Assembly (NCBI GenBank): GCA_027484445.1 | Contig: JAIXSY010000052.1 | Coordinates: forward strand, 1-64,000 | DNA: 64,000 nucleotides | Direction: 5' to 3' | Source of the DNA: Verrucomicrobiaceae bacterium | Lineage (GTDB): Bacteria; Verrucomicrobiota; Verrucomicrobiia; Verrucomicrobiales; Verrucomicrobiaceae | Shown here: piece after piece, positions 9,481-17,346 of the stretch | Layout: each line of letters opens with the position of its first letter | Position numbering within the stretch: the stretch's first letter is position 1 | Position numbers and translations under genes: made by a program | The notes under the pieces: model-generated | Seen by the model: the letters and a program-made list of their open reading frames with translations, nothing else | Database searches by the model: none | What the model was told of the DNA's origin: nothing

Positions 9481-9713
9481 TGGCTGGGGTGGGGGGCACG
9501 GGAAAACGACCGCCCGCCCATTCATCTTTCCGTCATCCTGGTGACATCGCCTGAAGATACGCGATGAGCCATCCCGCACCACCATTCATTCGAACACATG
9601 TGTTCAAGATGTCTGTCAAGAATCTTTCTTCTAAAATTATGAGACTTTGCTTGATTTTAAGCCTCTCAGAAGTGAGAAAACCTTTTTCTTTTTGCAAAAA
9701 ACAACCCTGTTGG

Positions 9714-9742
9714 TTGACGAAGCTCGCAAAACTTTTTACCCT
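9714..9742 (+). promoter_or_regulatory. Candidate sigma70-like promoter for a small transcript
   Basis: TTGACG (9714-9719), 17-nt spacer, TACCCT (9737-9742); the -10 is a weak match. Confidence 0.3.
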
Positions 9743-9749
9743 CTCTCGT

Positions 9750-9882
9750 CCCAACCGGACCGGTTTTCCGGTTTTGACCATGGGGTTGCAGCTCTAGCTA
9801 CGACTTTCGTGCCATCGATCCTCACTGTTGTTGGTTGCTGGATCGCCACAGACCCTCTGGCTTCATTGCCAGAGGGTCTTTT
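9750..9882 (+). ncRNA. Candidate structured small RNA
   Basis: Hairpin AACCGGA-CCGGTTT-TCCGGTT (9753-9773) and strong terminator (9851-9882) with no convincing ORF feeding into it. Confidence 0.35.
9851..9882 (+). terminator. Rho-independent terminator
   Basis: GACCCTCTGGC-TTCATT-GCCAGAGGGTC followed by TTTT; perfect 11-bp stem. Confidence 0.85.
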
Positions 9883-9996
9883 GTTGGCAGATGATCTTCT
9901 GCGGCCACACGAAGATGCCTGAACCGATGAAGCAACCGAGGACCATGCGGCATTTCCACGTAAGCTTCAGCGCATCGCTCACGTTCCTGCGCCCTC

Positions 9997-11586
9997 ATGA
10001 TGCATCGCCTTGTTCTTTTGCTCCTTGCCGCTTCGAGCCTAGCTCAGGCGGAAGTGACCCAACGTCCGAACATTCTTTTCATCTTCTGCGATGATCTCGC
10101 GAGCCAAGTCATCAGTGCTTATGGCGAAAAACGCCAACTGCTAAAGACACCCGGCATGGATCGTCTGGCCCAAGAAGGCATTCGGTTTGATCGCTGCTTG
10201 GTCACCAACTCGATCTGTGGCCCCATGCGCGCCGTGATCCAGACAGGCAAGTATTCGCATCTGAACGGCTTCTACAATAACAGCAACAGCACCTTTGACA
10301 GCAGCCAACAGACCTTCCCCAAACTGCTGCAAAAGGCAGGCTACACCAATGCAGTCATCGGCAAATGGCATCTGATGACGGACCCAGTGGGCTACGATTA
10401 TTGGCATGTTCTTCCTGGCCAAGGGGCCTACTACAACCCACCCATGATCGACAATGGCAAGCCCGTGAAACACAGCGGTTATGTCACAGATGTCATCACC
10501 GACCTTTCGCTCGAATGGCTGAAAAATCGGGACAAAACCAAGCCGTTCCTGCTCATGATGCAGCACAAGGCCCCCCACCGTGAATGGGAGCCGCCCATTC
10601 GCCACCTCGGTCACGACAAAGATCGAGTCTATCCAGAGCCTGAAACTCTGTGGGATAGCTACAAAGGCCGTAGCAAAGCCGTGAGCGATCATGACATGGG
10701 ATTGGATCGCACTTTCACGGAGCAAGACGCGAAGCTCGTGCCTCCTGGCAACCTGACACCAGACCAGCTCAAGTACTGGAATGACTACTACGAGCCCAGA
10801 AACGCAAAGTTCCGAGAGTCGCATCTGAGTGGCAAAGACCTCGTGCGCTGGCGCTACCAACGCTACATGCACGACTACACGGCCTGCGTAAAAGCGGTGG
10901 ATGAAAGCGTACAGCGCACCTTGGCCTATCTCGATGAAACAGGGCTCGCTGAAAACACCGTGGTCATTCTCAGCAGTGATCAAGGTTTCTACCTGGGTGA
11001 ACACGGCTGGTTCGACAAGCGCTGGATCTTCGAAGAATCCCTGAGCACACCTTTCCTCGTGCGCTGGCCAGGCGTGGCCAAGGCGGGTAGCACGGACAAA
11101 CGCATCGTGTCCCTGCTGGACCTGGCACAGACCTTCCTCGATCTCGCTGGCCAACCACAGCCCCCAGACATGCAGGGCCGCAGCCTTGTGCCGCTGTTCA
11201 AAGGCGAATCTCCTGCCGATTGGAGGAAGTCATTCTATTACCACTACTTTGAGTATCCCCAGCCGCACCGCGTCCGACCGCACTACGGCGTCATCACAGA
11301 CCGCTATAAACTCATCCACTACTACAAACCAGATGTGGACGACTGGGAACTGCTCGATCGCGAACAAAATCCTCTAGAAACTCACAGCTACTACCTCGAT
11401 CCAGCCTATGCAGAAACCATCAGAGAACTCAAAGTCGAGTTAGCTTGTCTGCAAGCGGAGGTCAAAGATGTCATCCCACCACCACGGTTCGCGCACGGCA
11501 ACAAACCTTTCGAAGGAGAGATGATGCCGCCTGAAGCGAAGCCCAAGGGCAAACGCAAACAAACCAAGAAGGCTAGCGAGCCCTGA
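9997..11586 (+). CDS. Sulfatase (arylsulfatase-type), exported
   Basis: Signal peptide; RPNILFIFCDDL, SICGPMRAVIQTGKYSHLNG (C-x-P-x-R), GKWHL, VVILSSDQGFYLGEHGWFDKRWIFEES. Confidence 0.92.
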   Translation: MMHRLVLLLLAASSLAQAEVTQRPNILFIFCDDLASQVISAYGEKRQLLKTPGMDRLAQEGIRFDRCLVTNSICGPMRAVIQTGKYSHLNGFYNNSNSTFDSSQQTFPKLLQKAGYTNAVIGKWHLMTDPVGYDYWHVLPGQGAYYNPPMIDNGKPVKHSGYVTDVITDLSLEWLKNRDKTKPFLLMMQHKAPHREWEPPIRHLGHDKDRVYPEPETLWDSYKGRSKAVSDHDMGLDRTFTEQDAKLVPPGNLTPDQLKYWNDYYEPRNAKFRESHLSGKDLVRWRYQRYMHDYTACVKAVDESVQRTLAYLDETGLAENTVVILSSDQGFYLGEHGWFDKRWIFEESLSTPFLVRWPGVAKAGSTDKRIVSLLDLAQTFLDLAGQPQPPDMQGRSLVPLFKGESPADWRKSFYYHYFEYPQPHRVRPHYGVITDRYKLIHYYKPDVDDWELLDREQNPLETHSYYLDPAYAETIRELKVELACLQAEVKDVIPPPRFAHGNKPFEGEMMPPEAKPKGKRKQTKKASEP

Positions 11587-11732
11587 GAGCACGCAGGCAT
11601 CAGACCTGCCTAGCTTGATCCAGCTTATCGTGCCTAGGCTTCAGCTCCCCGAGCCGATGGCTGACTGCTGATGAGTTTTTTACAGCGAAGACTTTGTCAT
11701 TTTTGAAAAAGTTTGCTAAAACGAGACTCGAC

Positions 11733-12347
11733 ATGAAAGCCATCCGTGCGCTCCTTCTCACCAGTCCCCTGCTCGGCCTGTGCTCTTGCCAGGTGCCCAT
11801 GGATCTTATGCCGTCTGTGTTTGCCCGACAGGAAGTGATTCGTCGCCCACTTTTGGTTCAGCCAGCCGATGCCTCTCACAGTCCCTTGTATGTATGGCAT
11901 GGCGCAGGTGAGCCAGGGCCTGTGCGGGTCACCATCGACCTCAGCCAGCAAAAGGCCTACATTTTCCGCAACAGCCAAAACGTCGGCTGGACTTATGTCG
12001 CCACAGGCAGAAGCGGCTTCCCAACACCAACAGGCACTTTTCGCATTTCTGAAAAAGTCGTGGACAAGCGCTCGAACAAATATGGCACGATTGTCGATGC
12101 GAATGGCAATGTCGTGAATGGCAACGCGACCGCCGGAGTGCATCGCGTGCCGCCGGGAGGACGCTTTGTCGGAGCCAAAATGCCCTACTGGATGCGCCTG
12201 ACAGGCAATGGTGTCGGCATGCACGCGGGCAATATCCCCAACCCAGGCTCCCCCGCCTCACACGGCTGCGTCCGTATGCCTTACAACATGGTCTCAAAGA
12301 TCTATGGCATCGCTCCCATCGGCACACCGGTCACCATCGTCCCTTAA
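11733..12347 (+). CDS. L,D-transpeptidase (YkuD family) lipoprotein
   Basis: Lipobox-like LLGLCSC; VTIDLSQQKAYIFRNSQNVGWTYVATGRSGFPTPTGTFRI; catalytic MHAGNIPNPGSPASHGCVRMP. Confidence 0.9.
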   Translation: MKAIRALLLTSPLLGLCSCQVPMDLMPSVFARQEVIRRPLLVQPADASHSPLYVWHGAGEPGPVRVTIDLSQQKAYIFRNSQNVGWTYVATGRSGFPTPTGTFRISEKVVDKRSNKYGTIVDANGNVVNGNATAGVHRVPPGGRFVGAKMPYWMRLTGNGVGMHAGNIPNPGSPASHGCVRMPYNMVSKIYGIAPIGTPVTIVP

Positions 12348-12356
12348 GCCTTCGTT

Positions 12357-13142
12357 TTGCCTTTGAGTTTGGTTTTGGACTGGTTGCAGCAGCACACGCT
12401 CTTTACCGAGGACGGTAATACCTTCCTGCTCGCTACGCTAGCATCGCTCTGCATTGGCTTATCCAAAGCGGGTCTATCTGGAACATCGACGCTAAACGTC
12501 GTGCTGATGGCCCAGGCTTTTGGGGCGAAGCCTTCCGTGGGACTTGTGCTGCCTCTGCTCATTGTGGCCGACATCATGGGCTACTTCATCAACCGCCAAG
12601 GCGGTTCCTGGCGTCGCATCTTGCCCATGGTGCCGCCAGCCATGACAGGCGTGGTCCTCGGCTGGTTGCTGCTCGGGCACATCGACAATAGCTCAGCCAG
12701 GGTCGTGATCGGCTGGCTGATCATCGGCCTGCTTGGCTTTCATCTCATCCTTCAGTCTCGTCGTCAGGACTTCATCGCGCTCACGGAGCATCAGGCGTTT
12801 GCCTGGGCGATGGGGCTTTGCGCAGGACTCGTTACCATGCTGGCCAATGCAGCCGGCCCGGTAATGACCGTTTATCTGCTTTCACAGCATCTGGAGAAAA
12901 AGGATCACCTCGGGGTCTTCAGTCGTTTTTTCCTGTTCATCAATCTCTTCAAGGTCCCCTTCTCCGCTGACCTCGGTATCATTCATGCCCAATCGTTAGC
13001 CACCAACTTGGTCATGTTGCCCTTTGTCGTCGTTGGCGTGATTTTAGGGTGGCAAATCCTCAAGCGTATCCCGCAAAAGCCTTTTGAGTGGACTCTATTT
13101 GTCCTCACACTCTTCGCAGCCGCATGGCTTGTCACTGGCTGA
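12357..13142 (+). CDS. Sulfite exporter TauE/SafE family transmembrane permease
   Basis: Polytopic membrane protein; LASLCIGLSKAGLSGTSTLNVVLMAQAFGAKPSVGLVLPLLIVADIMG and GLCAGLVTMLANAAGPVMTVYLL. Confidence 0.85.
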   Translation: MPLSLVLDWLQQHTLFTEDGNTFLLATLASLCIGLSKAGLSGTSTLNVVLMAQAFGAKPSVGLVLPLLIVADIMGYFINRQGGSWRRILPMVPPAMTGVVLGWLLLGHIDNSSARVVIGWLIIGLLGFHLILQSRRQDFIALTEHQAFAWAMGLCAGLVTMLANAAGPVMTVYLLSQHLEKKDHLGVFSRFFLFINLFKVPFSADLGIIHAQSLATNLVMLPFVVVGVILGWQILKRIPQKPFEWTLFVLTLFAAAWLVTG

Positions 13143-13197
13143 GCGCGATCACCGTGCATCTGCCGATTCTGACAAAAACGCAGCCAGATTTGCCAGC

Positions 13198-14580
13198 TTA
13201 CATCTTCGACTTTGGCTGCTTGCCGCGCACACTCATTCGGAAAGGGACCCCAGGAGCTGGCCATTCTTTGCGGATCACACTTTCCAGGAAACGCAGGTAA
13301 CCTTCCGTCATCTTGGCTGCACGGTTCGCAAAGAGCACAAAATGCGGCACTGGCACCTGCGCGTCTTCTTCAGTATCCGCGACCTGAGTGGCATACAGCA
13401 GCTTAAAGGCAAAGCGGCTGCGGCCCAGAGGCCCAGGCGTGTTCTCGATGGCCTCATGCAACAGACGATTCAACGCCCCCGTGCCAATGCGGCTTTGAGC
13501 ACCTTTGCGCACACTTTCAATCTGCACGAAGAGCTTGCCGATGTTGTCTTTCTCCTTCGCAGATATTGCCACGAGTGGCGCATAGTGAAGAAAGAAAAAC
13601 TCACGTGACATGGTCTCCTTCAATTCATCCAGGCGATCCTTCTGCTTCGCGGTTGGGTGAAAGAGATCGAACTTATTCATCACCAAGATGCAGGGTTTGC
13701 GCTCTTCCAAAATGAGCTGCGCAATCTTGCGATCTTGCATCTTGGCTCCATCTGCACAATCAACAACGAGCAAGCAAATGTCAGCACGCTTCACGGCCTG
13801 AAAGCTCCGCTGGATCGAGAAGATTTCTACATCCGTGTCCACTTTGGATTGCCGACGAATGCCCGCAGTATCAATCAGCTGGTAGGCCTTTCCATTGTAG
13901 GTGCAGTGAATGTCGAGACTGTCACGAGTGGTTCCTGCCACTTCACTCACGATCGCACGATCCTGGCCAAGGATGGCATTCACGAGCGAAGACTTCCCTG
14001 CATTCGGGCGACCCACGATCGCTAATTTCAGTGGTCGAGAGCGACGCCGTTGCTGCGCGGCCTCTTCCGCTTCTGCATCTTCTTCATCCAGACCGAGCTT
14101 CTCAGCGATCATTTCCACGAGTGCATCAATGCCATGACCATGCACCGCGCTGACTTCTGCCAGATCTTCAAAGCCAAGACGCGCAAACTCAGCGGATCCA
14201 AGGCGGCGCTTTTCCGAATCGGCCTTGTTGCAGACGAGCAGAACTGGCTTGCGTGTGCGACGCAGCATGGCCGCTAGGGTTTGATCGATGGGCGTGATGC
14301 CATCGAAGACATCGACCACAAAGAGCAAAAGATCCGCCACCTCCAGCGCGATGACAGCTTCGGTCTGCACTTGTTCCGTCAAGACATCCTCCGTGTTCGC
14401 GCCAATGCCCCCTGTGTCCATGATTTGAAACGTGCGCGGACCACGGCGACACTCTGCAGTGATGCGATCACGAGTGACCCCCGCCATGTCGTGGACGATG
14501 GAAATATTCAAACCGGCGAGACGGTTAAATAGAGCGGATTTGCCGACATTGGGGCGTCCGACGATAGCGACGGTTTTCAT
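13198..14580 (-). CDS. der: Ribosome biogenesis GTPase Der (EngA)
   Basis: Tandem GTPase domains: MKTVAIVGRPNVGKSALFNRLAG...DTGGIG...NKAD and LAIVGRPNAGKSSLVNAILGQDRAIVSEVAGTTRDSLD...DTAGIRRQSK...MNKFD; start set to 14580 rather than the longer ORF start. Confidence 0.95.
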   Translation of the reverse strand: MKTVAIVGRPNVGKSALFNRLAGLNISIVHDMAGVTRDRITAECRRGPRTFQIMDTGGIGANTEDVLTEQVQTEAVIALEVADLLLFVVDVFDGITPIDQTLAAMLRRTRKPVLLVCNKADSEKRRLGSAEFARLGFEDLAEVSAVHGHGIDALVEMIAEKLGLDEEDAEAEEAAQQRRRSRPLKLAIVGRPNAGKSSLVNAILGQDRAIVSEVAGTTRDSLDIHCTYNGKAYQLIDTAGIRRQSKVDTDVEIFSIQRSFQAVKRADICLLVVDCADGAKMQDRKIAQLILEERKPCILVMNKFDLFHPTAKQKDRLDELKETMSREFFFLHYAPLVAISAKEKDNIGKLFVQIESVRKGAQSRIGTGALNRLLHEAIENTPGPLGRSRFAFKLLYATQVADTEEDAQVPVPHFVLFANRAAKMTEGYLRFLESVIRKEWPAPGVPFRMSVRGKQPKSKM

Positions 14581-14743
14581 AAGGCTGACAGAGAACGTGA
14601 ACCCTGCACTTCGGATGCTGTGCAAGAATGTCAACAAGCCCCTTGGTGAGATGGCTAAGCTGAAAAAAGTCTGCAAAAGAATGCATTTCCTCTTGCACAA
14701 AGCCGATCATACGGCACTCTCCCGGCCCGCTCAATCGGAGCTT

Positions 14744-14818
14744 GACCCCTTCGTCTAGCGGTTAGGACACATCCCTTTCACGGATGCGACACGGGTTCGA
14801 TTCCCGTAGGGGTCGCCA
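14744..14818 (+). tRNA. tRNA-Glu (anticodon TTC), CCA encoded
   Basis: Acceptor GACCCCT/AGGGGTC, anticodon stem-loop CATCC-CTTTCAC-GGATG, T-arm CGGGTTCGATTCCCG, GCCA 3' end. Confidence 0.95.
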
Positions 14819-15060
14819 ATCATTTGGCAAATAAGCTCAGCGAAGCCTCCCAACCAAAAGGCTTCTCAGATTTCATCCAACCCAAAAAATCTGACCGATG
14901 AACAATGAGCCTCAGACTCTGTACCCTGTGCACTCGGGTTCGCTTTGCAGTCATCCTCATGACACGACGAGGCGGCCACATTCCACGACAGCAGGGAACG
15001 CCTCCAGCGAGTGGGATAAAGAGAAGCCCTGGCCTCAAGGCTACTGAAGCTCAGCCGTAT

Positions 15061-15092
15061 CAAAAAAAACGGCCCGCAAAGGGCGGGCCGCT
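15061..15092 (-). terminator. Rho-independent terminator for the 15119-15715 gene
   Basis: Minus strand: GCGGCCCGCCC-TTT-GCGGGCCG followed by TTTTTTTT. Confidence 0.85.
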
Positions 15093-15118
15093 TGAATGCA
15101 AAGATGCAATCGAAGGAG

Positions 15119-15715
15119 TTACTTCTTCGCAGCCTTTTCGAGAGGCGTGATGATTGGACGATCTTTCATCTCAGGTGAGATGAGCCACTTGCCATCCTGC
15201 TTGATGAAGGAAATCAGAAACAGTTCTTCGATCTTATCGGTGAGAGTTTCTTGGGAAGTGCGCACGGTAGCGTGCACGTAATCTTTGTCCTTCTCTTCCA
15301 CCAAACCGAGCACGTCGATCTTCAAGGTATCTTGCTTGCGTTTGGTGACTTCAGGAGCGGCGTTGATGCGTTTGTGCCATGCTTCACGATCCATGATGTA
15401 GAATTCCTGAGGCGTGAGCTTTTCAAGTTCGCGGATCTCGGTGACGCCAAAGCGCTCCAGCATTTGCTGCTCTTCTGACATCGTGGGTGCCGTCTTGATG
15501 ATCGCGATGGTTTCCTTTTGCTTCCGCTCCAGCGATGCGGGCTGAAGCAGGGCTGCTGCGGTCTTCCAATCCTGATTCACCACGCAGGTGAGATACTTTT
15601 TCACCAACTCACCGCAGGGATGATCCAGGGGCAGCGGAGAAGCTTGCACGCCGGAGATGCAGGCGAGGCTGGTGACGAGGAGCGCGGACCGGAAGAAAGA
15701 ACGGACGGAATGCAT
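15119..15715 (-). CDS. Hypothetical secreted protein
   Basis: Signal-like MHSVRSFFRSALLVTSLACISGVQA; followed on its own strand by a clear terminator. Confidence 0.75.
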   Translation of the reverse strand: MHSVRSFFRSALLVTSLACISGVQASPLPLDHPCGELVKKYLTCVVNQDWKTAAALLQPASLERKQKETIAIIKTAPTMSEEQQMLERFGVTEIRELEKLTPQEFYIMDREAWHKRINAAPEVTKRKQDTLKIDVLGLVEEKDKDYVHATVRTSQETLTDKIEELFLISFIKQDGKWLISPEMKDRPIITPLEKAAKK

Positions 15716-15811
15716 AAGGCAGGTTTTGACCGCTTGGAGATGGAAGCGTTGAGGCAATGTCTCTAGCGTGCTGCGAATCGGGCGTCAAATGGAGAAAGGC
15801 AGGCAGCCCGC

Positions 15812-16414
15812 TCAGGAACGCGAGGCCATGATCCCCACGGCAATGGCACGAGCCATCTCCTCCCGATGAGCCGCTGTGGCACAGCGAGCAGCGTCAATCT
15901 TGTTGCTCAGGTATCCTCCCTCCACCAAAACGGCGACGGCGCGTGTGGCGCGTAGGACCTTCAGGTCTTCATAAAAGATACCTCGGTTTTTTCCTTTCAA
16001 ATTCAGATCCATGCTCCGCAAGATGCGGCTGGCCACGGACTTCCCAGCACTGCTGCGGTAAAAGACCTCCATGCCGCTGATGGCTCGGTTTCGGGTCGCA
16101 TTGAAATGAAGACTGACAAACAAAGCATGGCGCTGACGATTCGAAATGGCAGCCCGCTGCTCCAAACTAACATAGACGTCCGTCCTGCGGGTCATGATGA
16201 CCCTAATGCCACGGGCTTTGAGATGCTTTTCCAGTCGCAACGCCACATCCAAGCAGAGCTTTTTTTCGACCAGCCCATGGTGCACACATCCGCCATCTTT
16301 GCCGCCATGTCCCGCATCAATGACGACCGTGGAAAAACTAGCAGCCCAGGTGCCAACGCTGCTGCTGAGCAGAAGCAGCCAGGCCAAGGCCAAGGTGGGA
16401 ATGTGCGCTGACAT
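15812..16414 (-). CDS. N-acetylmuramoyl-L-alanine amidase (Amidase_3)
   Basis: VVIDAGHGGKDGGCVHHGLVEKKLCLDVALRLEKHLKARGIRVIMTRRTD, FVSLHFNA, AVLVEGGYLSN. Confidence 0.92.
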   Translation of the reverse strand: MSAHIPTLALAWLLLLSSSVGTWAASFSTVVIDAGHGGKDGGCVHHGLVEKKLCLDVALRLEKHLKARGIRVIMTRRTDVYVSLEQRAAISNRQRHALFVSLHFNATRNRAISGMEVFYRSSAGKSVASRILRSMDLNLKGKNRGIFYEDLKVLRATRAVAVLVEGGYLSNKIDAARCATAAHREEMARAIAVGIMASRS

Positions 16415-16423
16415 GTGGAGGGG

Positions 16424-16912
16424 TCACTTGGGGATGCGCAGGGTTTTGCCTTCACGGATAAAGTCCGACTTCATGCCATTCGCAGCTTTGATCTTGGCCA
16501 CCGTGGTGCCGTGCTTGCGGGCAATGGCACCAAGCGTGTCGCCTTTTTTGATCGTGTAACTGCCACCGCCCCGGCTGGACGAAGAGGTTTTTTTCTTGGA
16601 GGAAACCTTTCGCACAGGGGATGGATTCCGCCGCGATACTGAACCGCCATGAGAACGGCTCCAGGTTTCGATGTCCGCAGAGGTGGCCGCTTTTTCACCT
16701 TCCGAGGCCCAGGCGGTCATGTAATCTCCATTGGGTGCGAAGGGGTAGTCCTTGCGCTCCATGGTGTGGGGGGGCGTGCTACTGCTGCCGTAGAGGTGAA
16801 TCTCAGGCAACTGACGCGGCAGGCCTTTCATGCTAGACGAAGAACCGCAAGACGAGAGAAGAAGGCCGCTGGAAACCAAAAGAAGAAAGGTGCGGAGGCG
16901 AGCGAAGCACAT
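16424..16912 (-). CDS. LysM-domain lipoprotein
   Basis: Lipobox LLSSCGSSS; C-terminal YTIKKGDTLGAIARKHGTTVAKIKAANGMKSDFIREGKTLRIPK. Confidence 0.88.
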   Translation of the reverse strand: MCFARLRTFLLLVSSGLLLSSCGSSSSMKGLPRQLPEIHLYGSSSTPPHTMERKDYPFAPNGDYMTAWASEGEKAATSADIETWSRSHGGSVSRRNPSPVRKVSSKKKTSSSSRGGGSYTIKKGDTLGAIARKHGTTVAKIKAANGMKSDFIREGKTLRIPK

Positions 16913-17096
16913 GAAGGGTGAGTTTCTTCCACCATCTGGCTTCTGCAAGCCGGATGTGCCCTGCCCCCGGAAATGACCCTTCAGCCATTCCTTTGGCGGA
17001 ACCTCAAAAAGTGCTGAATCTAGTTTCTGTTCCTCAGGGTCGGTGGCTTTCCTGCAAGCAACTTCGCTGAAAAAGATCGCATTTTGCGAACTTCCA

Positions 17097-17174
17097 GGAG
17101 GCTAGTCTATTTTTATAAAAAATGCTAGGTCTTCACTCGTTCAAACAGAGCGCGAGACAAGGCAGCTAGCCTCC
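17097..17174. repeat. 9-bp perfect inverted repeat GGAGGCTAG-N60-CTAGCCTCC in the leader of the giant gene
   Basis: GGAGGCTAG 17097-17105 and CTAGCCTCC 17166-17174, with further pairing possible inside the loop. Confidence 0.6.
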
Positions 17175-17346
17175 CCAAGGCTGCAAACGCCGGGGCCTGC
17201 ACGCAGGATCAAAAAGGCCCGAAAAAGAGACCTGACGGCACCGCGAAAGACCGAGAAGAGCGGAATTTTCAAAAAGTTTAAGTTTCTTTAACAATTAACT
17301 TCGAATTCTATTGAAATTATGGTTTTTGTGTTCATCATTGTGAAAA

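Noticed and set aside
10141-11154. 337-aa minus-strand ORF
   Set aside because: Antisense to the sulfatase.
11606-11640. GCCTAG...CTAGGC inverted repeat after the sulfatase gene
   Set aside because: Only a 6-bp stem with a long loop and no T-run; not convincing as a terminator.
14815-14828. Hairpin GCCAA-TCAT-TTGGC at the tRNA-Glu 3' end
   Set aside because: Only 5 bp, overlaps the encoded CCA and is not followed by a T-run; not supported as a terminator or attachment site.
14744-15120. tRNA-Glu as a possible integration site for a mobile element
   Set aside because: No integrase, no repeated tRNA 3' fragment noticed downstream, and neighbouring genes are ordinary chromosomal genes.
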